From contig CAYQBN010000019.1 of NCBI GenBank assembly GCA_964415795.1, forward strand, positions 1-40,063: a stretch of DNA of 40,063 bases. Reading direction: 5' to 3'. Numbering within the stretch: the first letter of the stretch is position 1; each line of letters starts with the position of its first letter. The stretch comes from CALITV01 sp964415795. GTDB lineage: Bacteria > UBP6 > UBA1177 > JAKLFG01. The notes under the pieces are model-generated. The model had not been told where the DNA came from. It was given only the letters and a program-made list of their open reading frames with translations, and ran no database searches. This document shows, one piece after another, positions 1-9,584 of the stretch. The position numbers and the translations under genes are program-made.

Positions 1-2
1 CG

Positions 3-3000
3 GGCAATGCCGTCACCGAGACCGCGGGCACGGTGTACATCGACCGGACGCCGCCGCGCATGGTGAGTAAACTGGTAACCCCTCAAGCGGCGAAGAATGG
101 GACCACGGTGCAGGTGGTTGTTTCTTTCGATGAACCGGTTACCAATGCGGTCTTCGGCGGCGACGGACTCCTGTTCACACGCACCGACGATGGGAACGAC
201 CCACAGCGGTTCGCCTATGAATACTCTGTCGCAGGAAGCGAAACCGAGCGGAGTTACACCCTCACCCTTGCGGCGAACGATGTGGTCGGCAACCCGGTCG
301 ATGATCCGATCATCGGTTCCTTCACGATAGACCTCACTACGCCGACGATCGCCAATCTTCAGGTTTGTCATGACGACGCAACCGACGACCCGTGTGCCGC
401 CGATGAGACAGTCTTCAGTGCGGTGGATGGGTATAACGCGATGAAGATATCGTTCTCTCTTGCTGAGCCTGCCGACATCCTCACGGTGGAACTTGGTGGC
501 ACCGATATCGCGGCAGGAAACTGCACCGCCTACCTAGGGCCGTTGTATGTCTGCACCGCCACCGTCGTTGATCCAACGGGAGGAATGAACCCACGGATGG
601 AAAGCGGAATGGTTACTGTCGTTACCGCCGATACCGCGGGGAATAGCGATTCCAAGTCAAAGAGTATCCTCTATGACTTCCTTCCGCCAGCACTTGTGGG
701 CGATACCACTGTTGTCCTTCATCGTCCCATCGGTTGCCCGCTTCTTTCCGAAGAGATCTCACACCTTACCTATGGAACAACGATAAAGGTTTCTTTTGTG
801 GTGACGGAAGAACTTGGTGAGGGTGTACCAGTATCGGTTTTCCTTGAGAATGGGGCACAGAAATTCCTCCTTGAGTATGAGTCGAACAATGGCTATGCGT
901 ATACGTATCGTACCACGATTCCGTTGAATGGATCCTTTCCTCAAGGTCATTATGATCTTATCATCCGTTTGCGTGATACGGTAGGCAATGAACAGGAATT
1001 TACCCCGGAGACGACACCGTTTGCCATCGTCATTGATACGGAAAAACCAACACCTCCTGATGTAGAAACCTTCAGCAAGATCGTCTACCGGCGTATCCCT
1101 TGGGGAAGCGTTGCAACGGAAGGAAAGCCTTACTATAGCATCAGAGCAGAGACAGGTGCTGTGGATACAGAATCGGTTTTTGTTCTCGCGTACGATGGTC
1201 CCGCTCCCGATACTGCTGCACAAATTGGAAAGATGCCTTCTACCAATGGGTCCTTCCCTGAAATGGTGTTACGCACTGCCGATCGAACCGAGGTGTTTCT
1301 CGCCTCGTATGACCGTGCCTGCAATCGGAGCGAGATGAAGAAGGTTCTCTATGTCGAGTGGACTGCCTCGTTAAATGGCAAAGTCGTTGGTAATGATCTC
1401 ACTAATCCCCATCACTGGTATGTGACGTCTGTGTATCGGCGGTCAAGCCTTAAGTCGCCCCAGCAACAGGAGGTTAATGGTCCCGATGGGACAGGTGTGA
1501 GCGCCACCGCCGACTGGTATCTGAGAAACAACAGAAAATTCGATATGTTCTTAAGCAAGTATCCTTCCACTGTTACCTATACCTACCCGATGGTGCACGA
1601 TCGGGCGCGAGGGGTTATCGTCATGTTTGCCCATGACGCCACTTACGAGTGGGATGGTCTTCTTTGGCAGAAAATCCCGATAGTATCTCCCCCGGTAGTA
1701 GTGTACCTTTCGGAACACGCGCTAGCATACGATACGCTCCGGGGACGTACCATCTTGTTCGGAGGCGCAGGTATGATGGGACAATACCCGGACCCGTACG
1801 GTACGTGGGAGTATAATGGAAGAGAATGGTATCTCATTACTACCGAGGGACCTTCTCCACGGTACCGTCATGCCATGGCCTATGATGAATATCGGGGCGT
1901 TACGGTTCTTTACGGTGGCTATGGGAAAAATGATACATGGGAGTACGACGGAGAAAGTTGGCAGTTAGCCAACACCAACGGCCCAAACAAAAACGAACCT
2001 TCTTTGTTCTACGATCCTCAGACCAAGAACGTTTTTATGTTCGGCGGCAGTAGTACTAATAGCTTCTATAAATATGAGAATGCCTCTTGGGTTCCTGTTG
2101 CCGGTTCAGTTCCCTCTCCGCGCTACGGAGCGTTAACGGTTTATTCTAAAGAAAATGGCGGGGTACTCCTCTATGGAGGGTGGTACTACGACGGCAGCAC
2201 GACGATCAGCCGCAACGACACATGGCGTTGGACGGGGACCATGTGGCAACTCATAAATTCAAATGGTCCTTCTTTCAATAAAGCCATGGCGCTCACGGTC
2301 GATCCTGTTACCGACGAGGTAGTTCTCTTCCGTGCCGATGATGCGGCAAATCAAGTATGGTATTTCAAAAATGGGGCGTGGGTACGCCAAGAGATGGTGA
2401 CCTTTCCGTCAACCTCCTCGCAATCGGTGTGGGATAGCGAACGAAGCCGCGTGGTCAAATTCTTTCCCCAATGTGGGTCTCAGACGACTAATCCGTTAAG
2501 TTGCACGTGGGAATGGGATGGGGCCAAATGGATCAATGTCCATGACATGACACAAGGGCAGAGCGGTCCGCGGGTTTACTATGGCAATAGTAACAATACA
2601 AACCTGATGTATGATTGTGATAAAAAGAACACTATTCTCATTATCAAGGATCATTCGACCCAGAACTATGAAACATGGCGATGGGATGGATCTTCATGGA
2701 CCAAACTTTCGCCTTCGTGGACTCCTACTCCTTCTCCCTCCAATAGCTGGGCATGCGATCTTACTAACCACCGGCTTGCTCTCTGGGAAGATGGTAACTT
2801 AGTCGTGTGGAATGGCACTTCGTGGAGCGATGTAACTACCTCAGGAAGTTTTCCTTATTTCTCTCAGAATCTCGTTTGTCATCCCCTTGATGGCAAATTA
2901 TACCTTCACGGAGGATATGATTTTTCAAGTGGTGAAATGACCACTCATGATGACCTTTCTGTTCTGAATGGTAGTACATGGTCAAAAGTGGCGGATACTG

Positions 3001-4031
3001 GCATATTCCGCTACGGCCATAAAGTCATAGCAAATCCTCTCGATGGAGCGTTTATCTTTTCCGCCGGTTTTTATTCTTACTCGACACTGGTGCAGGAGGT
3101 AAATAAATGGAAGAACGGATATTCACAGACTCTTTATAAAGGAGTATACTCCCTTACCGACGGAGCGATCCATTTCGAGGAGGGAGGAAAGAAGATCGTC
3201 ATTGATATCGGGTCTGCTTTTAATGATATCTCTTATTACGCTACTTTTCCTGCCCAGATCGGATGGTTCAACACGCTTTCGGCACAGATCCCCACATACG
3301 AAAACATTTATGAAATGAGCATCTCTGCCTCAGTGTCAGGCCGTGGCTTTGCGGGACCTAATTGTTCTCTGATCTCCGGTGCTTTTGCCGATGTCTGGCA
3401 CAATGGGTCATGGCTTACGGCAGGCAGTGTTCCTCGTGAAGGGTGGGCAGATCTTTCGGTCTCCATTATCAATTCCGAGATTATTCGCAAGATACCCTTC
3501 AGTGACGGGAGATGGATTGTTGTTGCTTTCCGACCGATATCGCCTTCCGGGTGTGGAGACGCTCCGGCAGTGATAGCAGTGGAAAATGCCGAGATAACCC
3601 TTTCCTATTACAACGGATCGGAAAGCTTTGTTCCCCCTTTTGATTGGCATGACCGCTACTTCGTCAGCACCGAAACTGCCACGTGGCACGGGGCACGGCA
3701 GGCATGTCAAGCCATGGGGGGAGATTTGGTGATTATCAATAGCGATATAGAACAAAAGAGCCTTGAAACACTTCTTGATCCAACAATCAACTATTGGATT
3801 GGGGCAAGTGACGCAGAAAACGAAGGAGAGTGGCGCTGGATCGACGGAACACTCTTCTGGCGTGGGTCCTTCACTGGTTCGGCATACGAATACACCCATT
3901 GGAATAAGGGGGAACCCAACGATTTCAACGGAGAAGATTACGGCCATATACAAGCGAATACCAATCTTCACTGGAATGATATATCTCCCGACACGAACGG
4001 TCGCTATATCTGCGAATTTTCTCAAGAATAG
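3..4031 (+). CDS. Giant secreted Ig-like / kelch / C-type lectin protein, 5' end missing
   Basis: The frame is open to the left edge (codons run in phase from base 3), so the N-terminus and any signal peptide lie outside the window. About 1,340 residues are visible. The first ~420 are Ig-like modules, with a domain-opening IDRTPP at the edge and similar 'VIDTEKPTPPD' junctions. Residues ~500-1000 hold several kelch-like repeats, each with a hydrophobic strand, GG, then TWEYDG..W; these normally build a beta-propeller. The last ~125 residues are a C-type lectin-like domain with WIGA, a GEPN motif, WND and a terminal ICEF. In animal lectins EPN plus WND marks a calcium-dependent, mannose-type sugar site. 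The likely role is a surface or secreted carbohydrate-binding adhesin; this is inferred from domains only. The next gene follows 71 bases later on the same strand. Confidence 0.85.
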   Translation, partial: GNAVTETAGTVYIDRTPPRMVSKLVTPQAAKNGTTVQVVVSFDEPVTNAVFGGDGLLFTRTDDGNDPQRFAYEYSVAGSETERSYTLTLAANDVVGNPVDDPIIGSFTIDLTTPTIANLQVCHDDATDDPCAADETVFSAVDGYNAMKISFSLAEPADILTVELGGTDIAAGNCTAYLGPLYVCTATVVDPTGGMNPRMESGMVTVVTADTAGNSDSKSKSILYDFLPPALVGDTTVVLHRPIGCPLLSEEISHLTYGTTIKVSFVVTEELGEGVPVSVFLENGAQKFLLEYESNNGYAYTYRTTIPLNGSFPQGHYDLIIRLRDTVGNEQEFTPETTPFAIVIDTEKPTPPDVETFSKIVYRRIPWGSVATEGKPYYSIRAETGAVDTESVFVLAYDGPAPDTAAQIGKMPSTNGSFPEMVLRTADRTEVFLASYDRACNRSEMKKVLYVEWTASLNGKVVGNDLTNPHHWYVTSVYRRSSLKSPQQQEVNGPDGTGVSATADWYLRNNRKFDMFLSKYPSTVTYTYPMVHDRARGVIVMFAHDATYEWDGLLWQKIPIVSPPVVVYLSEHALAYDTLRGRTILFGGAGMMGQYPDPYGTWEYNGREWYLITTEGPSPRYRHAMAYDEYRGVTVLYGGYGKNDTWEYDGESWQLANTNGPNKNEPSLFYDPQTKNVFMFGGSSTNSFYKYENASWVPVAGSVPSPRYGALTVYSKENGGVLLYGGWYYDGSTTISRNDTWRWTGTMWQLINSNGPSFNKAMALTVDPVTDEVVLFRADDAANQVWYFKNGAWVRQEMVTFPSTSSQSVWDSERSRVVKFFPQCGSQTTNPLSCTWEWDGAKWINVHDMTQGQSGPRVYYGNSNNTNLMYDCDKKNTILIIKDHSTQNYETWRWDGSSWTKLSPSWTPTPSPSNSWACDLTNHRLALWEDGNLVVWNGTSWSDVTTSGSFPYFSQNLVCHPLDGKLYLHGGYDFSSGEMTTHDDLSVLNGSTWSKVADTGIFRYGHKVIANPLDGAFIFSAGFYSYSTLVQEVNKWKNGYSQTLYKGVYSLTDGAIHFEEGGKKIVIDIGSAFNDISYYATFPAQIGWFNTLSAQIPTYENIYEMSISASVSGRGFAGPNCSLISGAFADVWHNGSWLTAGSVPREGWADLSVSIINSEIIRKIPFSDGRWIVVAFRPISPSGCGDAPAVIAVENAEITLSYYNGSESFVPPFDWHDRYFVSTETATWHGARQACQAMGGDLVIINSDIEQKSLETLLDPTINYWIGASDAENEGEWRWIDGTLFWRGSFTGSAYEYTHWNKGEPNDFNGEDYGHIQANTNLHWNDISPDTNGRYICEFSQE

Positions 4032-4102
4032 GTGAGAAATAGTGTCTCGTGAAAAGGAAAGGATAAAGGAACAAAAGAAACGATAGGAGAGGAGATTGTC
4101 CT

Positions 4103-7100
4103 ATGTGGCAGAGGCTCGCTGTTGTTTTTGTATGTGTTTGGTTTTTTTCTTCCATTCTCCGCGCCGCAGCGCCAGTCGCGGCGGTCCTCGAGATAGAGGA
4201 CAAGTCGGGTAAGTTCGAGAAGCAGGTCCTGTGGGACGCCACCGACTACCTGCGGACGAAACTCGTCTCGGGCGGCAAGTTCGTCGTGGTAGATAAGACC
4301 AAGCAGGCCTCCAAACTCAAGGAACTGGTAAAGAAGGGAAAGAAGGAGTCGCACAGCGAGGCGGTCGATGCGGCGTTCCAGATACCGCTTGGAAAAGCGC
4401 TCGCGGCGCAGGTACTCCTCCGTCCACGCATCACCAGTTTCGCCGGCAAGTTCACCTTCGCCGTCGAGATCATTAGCATTGAAAAGGAGGCGGTTGTCGG
4501 GGGTGCGTCGGCCGAGTTCGCTGGCGATGAAGCCTCGCTTGCCGCGGCGATAGAGAAGGTGGCGGCGGAGATCGGCGGCCCGTCGGGCGGCGCGTCAGCA
4601 AAAGCGGCCGACAGTGGCGAGCAGATACGGGCGGCGCTTTTCACGAAGGTGACGCTCGATGGGAAGGAGCTCTCGCGCGATCTCCTCGAAGGGGTCATTG
4701 TCGAGCCGCTCCAGAAAGGCAACTACTACCTCGTCGATGTCGGGACGGCGCTCAAGGCGAAGGCGTCGCTCTTCGCCGACGAGATCGCGGCAGGAAAGAT
4801 ACCGAAGGAACTCACCGCGCTCGAGGCCGATGCGCTCATATCGGTCAAGTTCGACTGTGCGCTAGCGACCGACAAGGTGCTCGAATCGAAGATACAGGCC
4901 TTCTCATGCAACCTTTCGACTAAGATGATACGGGTCGAGAACGGCGAGATCGCCTACGCGAAGCAGATAAGCATCCCCGGGCACGGCCTTTCGGGAGAGC
5001 AGGCGGTGCGGACGCTCCTCCAGAAGAAGGTGCCCGAGGCGATGACGGCACAGGTGACCGGCTCGCGGGAGGGGTGGCACAAGGGGGGCGCGTGGGACCT
5101 CGATATCTGGATAACCCGCATCAAGGATCGCCGCAAGGCGGAACATATCGCAGAACTCCTCGCGAAACTCACCGGCGTCGCTTCAGCGAAACTGCTCGTC
5201 TTCAACACCGAATACGCGAAGTTCCGCCTCTCGGGGCAGGGCTCGTCGCTCGCGTCGGTGAAGAAAGCGCTCTTCAGTGACGAACGCTTCCCGCTCACGG
5301 TGGTCCATGAGACCGAACGGACGGTCCATGCGCGCTACAACCCCGCGGCGCTCTTTGCGCGGCCCGTCGAGGTGCTCTTCGCGGTCGAGGGTGGTCACGC
5401 CCCCGACGAGGTGGTCGCGAGCATCGCGCGCGGTCATCTTCTCAATGTCGAGTATGTCGCGGTTCAGTCGGTCGCGCGGATGAGCGGCTCCCGCGACGCG
5501 GCGATCGCGAAGGGGGCGAAGGAAGGGAAACGGCACCTCATGTTCCTTACGCTCAGGCCGGTGGGAGCGAAGTGGAACGCGACGATCGAGATGGTTGACA
5601 CGAATACGAAGGAGAAACTCCTTGTGGTGCAAGGCGAAGGGGCGAGTATCGCGGCGGCGACGGGCGGCGCGGTGCATGCGGTGGAGGAGACGTTCCGCGG
5701 ATCGCTCGACAAGCCACTCGCGACAAAGGTGCTCAAGGATGTGAACGAGGCGCGCTCCTACGCCGAGACCGAGCCGGTCGTGATAGAGAGTTTTACCGTC
5801 GAGCAGATACTGCCGGCGCTCATGCCGGTGTACCGCTCCTCCGGCGCCGGGATGCTCGTGCTGAAGAACCGCGGGAGCGCTTCCGTTTCCGAAGCGAAAG
5901 CGGAGTTCAGCGTAAGCGACGCGGTGGTGGGGAGTGTCGCCGTCGGGACAATTGCCGCCGGCGAAACGAAAAAGGTACCGATACCACTCAATGTTCTCCC
6001 CGATACGGCACAGAAGAAGTATGCGCAGATGAAGGCCTCGGTGCGCTACCTCGCCGGTGAGATGTACCAGCGAAGCGATGCCTACGCCCCGCTTCTTATC
6101 CTTGACCGCAACGCGCTCGACTGGGCGAACCCGCAGACACTCGCGGCGTTCATCGACCCGCAGTCCCCTGCAGTGCGGCAGCTCGCCACCGCGGCGATTG
6201 CTGGCAAACTTCCCGAAGGCTTTGTGAGCGACAAACTGGCCCGGACGGCGCTCCTCTTCTTGGCGCTCTGGCAGAAGCCGCTCCGCTACGTGAGCGATCC
6301 GGTGCCGCCGGGTGCCGCGACGAGCATAGACACCGTCCAGCATCCCGCCGAGACGCTTGCCCGGGCGGCGGGCGACTGCGACGACCTCTCCGTGCTCCTC
6401 GCCTCGCTCCTCGAATCGATTGGAATTCCGACCGCTATCCTCATCGCGCCGGGACATGTACTCCTCGCCGCCGAGACGGGACTGCTCGCCGGTGGACATC
6501 TCCTCCTCGGGTTGCCAAAGGAGATGTTCGTCACGGTGGACGGTGCGCTCTATGTCCCGATCGAGGCGACCGCGATCGGCGCTCCATTCGCCGAGGCGTG
6601 GGAGAAGGGGGCGCAATCGGTTAAAGCGGCAGGAAAGGACCTCCTTACATTCCGTGTTCGCGCCGCGTGGAAGAAATACCCGGTGGCGGGCGGTGTGACG
6701 GCGGCGGCATCGCAAATAAAAACGGTTGCGCCGGACCAAGCGAAACTCATGATGACGGTGTCCGATCTCCAGAAGAAGAGCAAAGGAGCGCCTCCGTTCT
6801 CGCTGGCGCTCTACGACCACTTTGCGAAAGGAACACCGCTCTCGGTGCAGGAGGCAGCCGGTCACCCGATCGCCGACGCGCTTGTCAAATGGCTTGTCGG
6901 CAAGCGCGACGAAGCGGCGAAAAAACTCGACGACCTCTGCGCGAAGGGCACCGAGGAGGCCTGCTACGACCTTGCGGCGCTCCTCTTCTTCGAGCAGAAG
7001 GGGAAAGTCACTGAAGGAACGGAAAATTACGAAGGGATGCTCGCGCGGCTTCCCTCGCCGGTCATCGAGATGATGCTCGACAGCGGAGGATTCGGGCTCG

Positions 7101-7297
7101 CCGACGAAGCAACCGACGAAGCGAAGATGCGCCGCGCCCTCGACGAGGTGCTCAAAAAAGCCCGTGAACGGATAAAGGAGAAGTCGAACGAAGGGGCACC
7201 TCAGGCGCGTACCATGCATGTCGCCGGCAGAAAGGCCGAAGATGTCGCCGCCAAGCCGGACCTTTTCAAACTCCTCTTCTGGGACGAGATACGCTAG
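4103..7297 (+). CDS. Secreted transglutaminase-like protein with N-terminal LpoB/CsgG-like region
   Basis: 1,064 residues. The ATG is preceded by AGGAGAGGAG (4085-4094). A signal peptide is clear (MWQRLAVVFVCVWFFSS, cleavage probably after RAAA). The mature N-terminus (AVLEIEDKSG, then a DYLRTKLV...KFVVVDK stretch) resembles the CsgG/LpoB-type lipoprotein fold seen in deltaproteobacterial secreted proteins. A CARDB-like beta domain sits near residues 570-640. A transglutaminase/cysteine-protease core follows: GDCDD with candidate nucleophile Cys759, PGHV with His785, and a later acidic residue in VPIEAT as the possible third member. The C-terminal ~200 residues are helical and may be TPR-like. 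It is probably periplasmic or exported; substrate unknown. The stop codon shares the CTAG tetramer with the convergent gene. Confidence 0.8.
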   Translation: MWQRLAVVFVCVWFFSSILRAAAPVAAVLEIEDKSGKFEKQVLWDATDYLRTKLVSGGKFVVVDKTKQASKLKELVKKGKKESHSEAVDAAFQIPLGKALAAQVLLRPRITSFAGKFTFAVEIISIEKEAVVGGASAEFAGDEASLAAAIEKVAAEIGGPSGGASAKAADSGEQIRAALFTKVTLDGKELSRDLLEGVIVEPLQKGNYYLVDVGTALKAKASLFADEIAAGKIPKELTALEADALISVKFDCALATDKVLESKIQAFSCNLSTKMIRVENGEIAYAKQISIPGHGLSGEQAVRTLLQKKVPEAMTAQVTGSREGWHKGGAWDLDIWITRIKDRRKAEHIAELLAKLTGVASAKLLVFNTEYAKFRLSGQGSSLASVKKALFSDERFPLTVVHETERTVHARYNPAALFARPVEVLFAVEGGHAPDEVVASIARGHLLNVEYVAVQSVARMSGSRDAAIAKGAKEGKRHLMFLTLRPVGAKWNATIEMVDTNTKEKLLVVQGEGASIAAATGGAVHAVEETFRGSLDKPLATKVLKDVNEARSYAETEPVVIESFTVEQILPALMPVYRSSGAGMLVLKNRGSASVSEAKAEFSVSDAVVGSVAVGTIAAGETKKVPIPLNVLPDTAQKKYAQMKASVRYLAGEMYQRSDAYAPLLILDRNALDWANPQTLAAFIDPQSPAVRQLATAAIAGKLPEGFVSDKLARTALLFLALWQKPLRYVSDPVPPGAATSIDTVQHPAETLARAAGDCDDLSVLLASLLESIGIPTAILIAPGHVLLAAETGLLAGGHLLLGLPKEMFVTVDGALYVPIEATAIGAPFAEAWEKGAQSVKAAGKDLLTFRVRAAWKKYPVAGGVTAAASQIKTVAPDQAKLMMTVSDLQKKSKGAPPFSLALYDHFAKGTPLSVQEAAGHPIADALVKWLVGKRDEAAKKLDDLCAKGTEEACYDLAALLFFEQKGKVTEGTENYEGMLARLPSPVIEMMLDSGGFGLADEATDEAKMRRALDEVLKKARERIKEKSNEGAPQARTMHVAGRKAEDVAAKPDLFKLLFWDEIR

Positions 7298-8445
7298 CGC
7301 CCGAGAGCGGCGCTCTTGTTCTCTATCGCCGTAAGGAGCTGCTCTGCTACGAGCCGAAGTCCTGCATCGTTCCAATGGATGTCGTTAGGGATGAAGTAGC
7401 GGCGGAAGACCTCTTCGGGCGGCAGATCATTGATGAACAGGGGGAACAGGTCTATGAACTCGATGTCGCGCTCCTCGCAGAACTTTCGCCACACCTCCTG
7501 TTGGCGGGACGGCAGTTCGCGGCGCTCTATCTGGATACGCCATGGATGCACCGAAATATGGAGACGGACTCCTTTTTCTTTCAGTATCTTCCATAACTTG
7601 TCGGTATGCTCGATCGCCGAGGCGAGTCCCTCCTTTCCCCATCGTTCGAACTCTCGCTCGTCGTGGGTCCAGAGCGGGCGGACACGGTAGTATCCACCGA
7701 GGCCTCCCCAGTAGTCGGAGAACTCGGAACGGGGATTCTCTTTGAGTATCACGAAGCGGTCCCAGAGCGCCCGAAAAAGAAAGGTGCGCTGATAGAAGAA
7801 AAGACGCACCCGTTCTATGAACGCGGGCAGCGGGTCCTCGTCGGGAATGAAGTAGGCATAGACCACCTCGTCCTGTATGTCGCCGATGTCGATGAGGAGG
7901 TACACATCGTCGGCGGTGAACCCTTGTTCGAGAAGATATTTGAATCGTAAGTAGTGTAGTTTGGGGGAGTAGGAAACGGTGCCGGCGTTGAGCACCTCGA
8001 TCCCGTGCGGCTCGAGGCGTTCCGCGACGAGGCCCGGTATCGTCTTCTCGTAAGAGTAACCGACCCCTTCGACGAACGAGTCGCCGGCGATCACGATACG
8101 TTTCCTTGGCGCCTTGAGCGGCAATTCACGCGGCTCTCTATCCATCATACCGAGAGAGTTGGTCACCGCACGGTAGGGGTCGCCGAACCCCCAGCGGGTC
8201 ATTCGGTCTTCATAGGGCTTGAGGCCATGGTGATAGATCGGGCTGTCACACCGGAAGAGGTGTTCTTTCACCGTTGAAAGTCCGGCAGCGAGCACATCGA
8301 AGAGAACGAGAAAAAAAAGAAGGATAATGATATTGAACAAGAAGAGTTTTCGAGGAGGCGTTGTTCCTATGCGCCGGAAAAGAAGAACAAGAAGGAGAGC
8401 GAGCAAGGTGAGAGGGTGAATCGCTATGGCAAGGAGATATCCCAT
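7294..8445 (-). CDS. Membrane-anchored SGNH/GDSL hydrolase-like protein
   Basis: 383 residues from ATG at 8445. A TTG at 8505 would add 20 residues but has no ribosome site; neither start has a good one, so the start is uncertain. Two N-terminal membrane helices (about residues 3-23 and 34-55) precede an extracytoplasmic SGNH domain. Block I is IAGDSFVEGVGY with candidate nucleophile Ser123; the C-terminal block is NDIHWND with Asp355/His357. This arrangement resembles AlgX/AlgJ-type and other envelope O-acetyl-ester enzymes, so it probably trims or transfers acyl groups on a surface glycan. Substrate not determined. It is convergent with the transglutaminase-like gene and divergent from aroB, with which it shares a ~110-base upstream region. 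Confidence 0.75.
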   Translation of the reverse strand: MGYLLAIAIHPLTLLALLLVLLFRRIGTTPPRKLFLFNIIILLFFLVLFDVLAAGLSTVKEHLFRCDSPIYHHGLKPYEDRMTRWGFGDPYRAVTNSLGMMDREPRELPLKAPRKRIVIAGDSFVEGVGYSYEKTIPGLVAERLEPHGIEVLNAGTVSYSPKLHYLRFKYLLEQGFTADDVYLLIDIGDIQDEVVYAYFIPDEDPLPAFIERVRLFFYQRTFLFRALWDRFVILKENPRSEFSDYWGGLGGYYRVRPLWTHDEREFERWGKEGLASAIEHTDKLWKILKEKGVRLHISVHPWRIQIERRELPSRQQEVWRKFCEERDIEFIDLFPLFINDLPPEEVFRRYFIPNDIHWNDAGLRLVAEQLLTAIENKSAALGR

Positions 8446-8493
8446 TCGAGGCACCGTCGCGGATGTTTCGATACCTCTTTTGACATAAATCTT

Positions 8494-8522
8494 TTGATTT
8501 TTCAAGCAAAAGCAGGTACAGT
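8494..8522 (+). promoter_or_regulatory. Candidate promoter for aroB-aroD-asnB-gtrA
   Basis: TTGATT (8494-8499), 17 bases, TACAGT (8517-8522). Transcription would start near 8529, about 30 bases before the aroB ATG. Both boxes match the sigma-70 consensus at four of six positions. It overlaps the alternative TTG start of the divergent gene, one reason to prefer the shorter version of that gene. Confidence 0.45.
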
Positions 8523-8558
8523 CGCTTACCGAACCGGCTGGTCGTGTGGAGGTACGAT

Positions 8559-9584
8559 ATGACGCTTCTTTCGTTTCCTCATCGGGAAGGTATAACCGAG
8601 ATCCACTGCGGGGTGCCGTTCAGCGCCCTTCTCTCCTCCTTCGATAGGCGACGGACGATCGTCGTCACCGATACGACGGTCGGAAGGCTTTATAGGCGAC
8701 AGTTCGACGGGTTTACCGTCGTGACGATCGGAGAAGGGGAATCGGTCAAGACCCTCGCTACCGTGGAGACGATTTGTCGCGCCCTTCTTGCTCACGAGGT
8801 TGATCGTTCGTGGACGATCCTCGCCGTCGGCGGAGGCATAGTTTGCGATATCGCCGCGTTTGCGGCCGCCATTTGGATGCGGGGGATCCGGTGCGTACTT
8901 GTCCCGACAACGCTTCTTGCGATGGTCGATGCGGCGATCGGCGGCAAGAACGGTGTCAACTTCGATCGCTACAAGAACCTTCTTGGTACCATCCGTCAGC
9001 CCGAGAAGGTCATAGTGGATGCCGGTTTCCTGAAGACTCTGCCGCGCCGCGAGATGCTGTGCGGTCTTGCCGAGATCATCAAGCACGGGCTCATTGCCGA
9101 CGCCGCCTATTTCGCCGAGATCGAACGGACGCTCGGGGCGGGGCTCTCGCCGGAGACGCTCATCGCCCGCTCCATCGAAATAAAACTGGGGATCGTTTCT
9201 CAGGATGAAACGGAACGGGGCATTCGGCGCATTCTTAACTTTGGTCACACCATCGGCCACGCGATCGAGAAACTCGATCCCTCGCGGGCTCACGGGGAGG
9301 CGGTTGCCGTCGGTATGGTGCTTGCGGCCGAACTTTCGTGGCGCTACAACTACCTGTCGGCGCAGGAAGTGTCGAGGATCAACGATCTCCTGCTTCGGAT
9401 CGGTCTTTCCCTCAAAACATCACTTTCCGCAGGTGAACTTATGAAAACAATACGCATGGATAAAAAACGACGCGGCGAGGCGATAGCCTTCGTTCTCCTC
9501 GAACAGATAGGCAAGGCGACCGTCGTCGAGATACCGCTCCGTGAGCTGGAGAATGCCCTTGCAGTGGTGTGTGAGCGTCGGTGA
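8559..9584 (+). CDS. aroB: 3-dehydroquinate synthase
   Basis: Converts DAHP to 3-dehydroquinate, the second step of the shikimate pathway, in the cytoplasm, using NAD and a divalent metal. 341 residues from ATG 8559, chosen because GGAGGT (8548-8553) lies five bases upstream; a GTG at 8544 would put this site inside the gene. Visible hallmarks: the nucleotide-binding AVGGG (residues 89-93), VPTTLLAMVDAAIGGKNGVN (116-134), and the metal ligands Glu172 in AEIIKHG, His230/His234 in NFGHTIGHAIE and His245 in HGEAVAVGM. Length is normal for the family. The end overlaps aroD by 32 bases, so the two consecutive pathway steps are translationally linked. Confidence 0.97.
   Translation: MTLLSFPHREGITEIHCGVPFSALLSSFDRRRTIVVTDTTVGRLYRRQFDGFTVVTIGEGESVKTLATVETICRALLAHEVDRSWTILAVGGGIVCDIAAFAAAIWMRGIRCVLVPTTLLAMVDAAIGGKNGVNFDRYKNLLGTIRQPEKVIVDAGFLKTLPRREMLCGLAEIIKHGLIADAAYFAEIERTLGAGLSPETLIARSIEIKLGIVSQDETERGIRRILNFGHTIGHAIEKLDPSRAHGEAVAVGMVLAAELSWRYNYLSAQEVSRINDLLLRIGLSLKTSLSAGELMKTIRMDKKRRGEAIAFVLLEQIGKATVVEIPLRELENALAVVCERR

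Noticed and set aside
4018..4039. Inverted repeat TTTCTCA...TGAGAAA at the end of the lectin protein gene as a terminator
   Set aside because: The stem is only seven bases with an eight-base loop, AT-rich and not followed by a T-run.
5183..7375. A very long antisense open frame (about 730 codons) opposite the transglutaminase-like gene
   Set aside because: Arg/His-rich composition without domains; it is a by-product of GC-rich codon use in the real gene, which has a signal peptide and conserved motifs.
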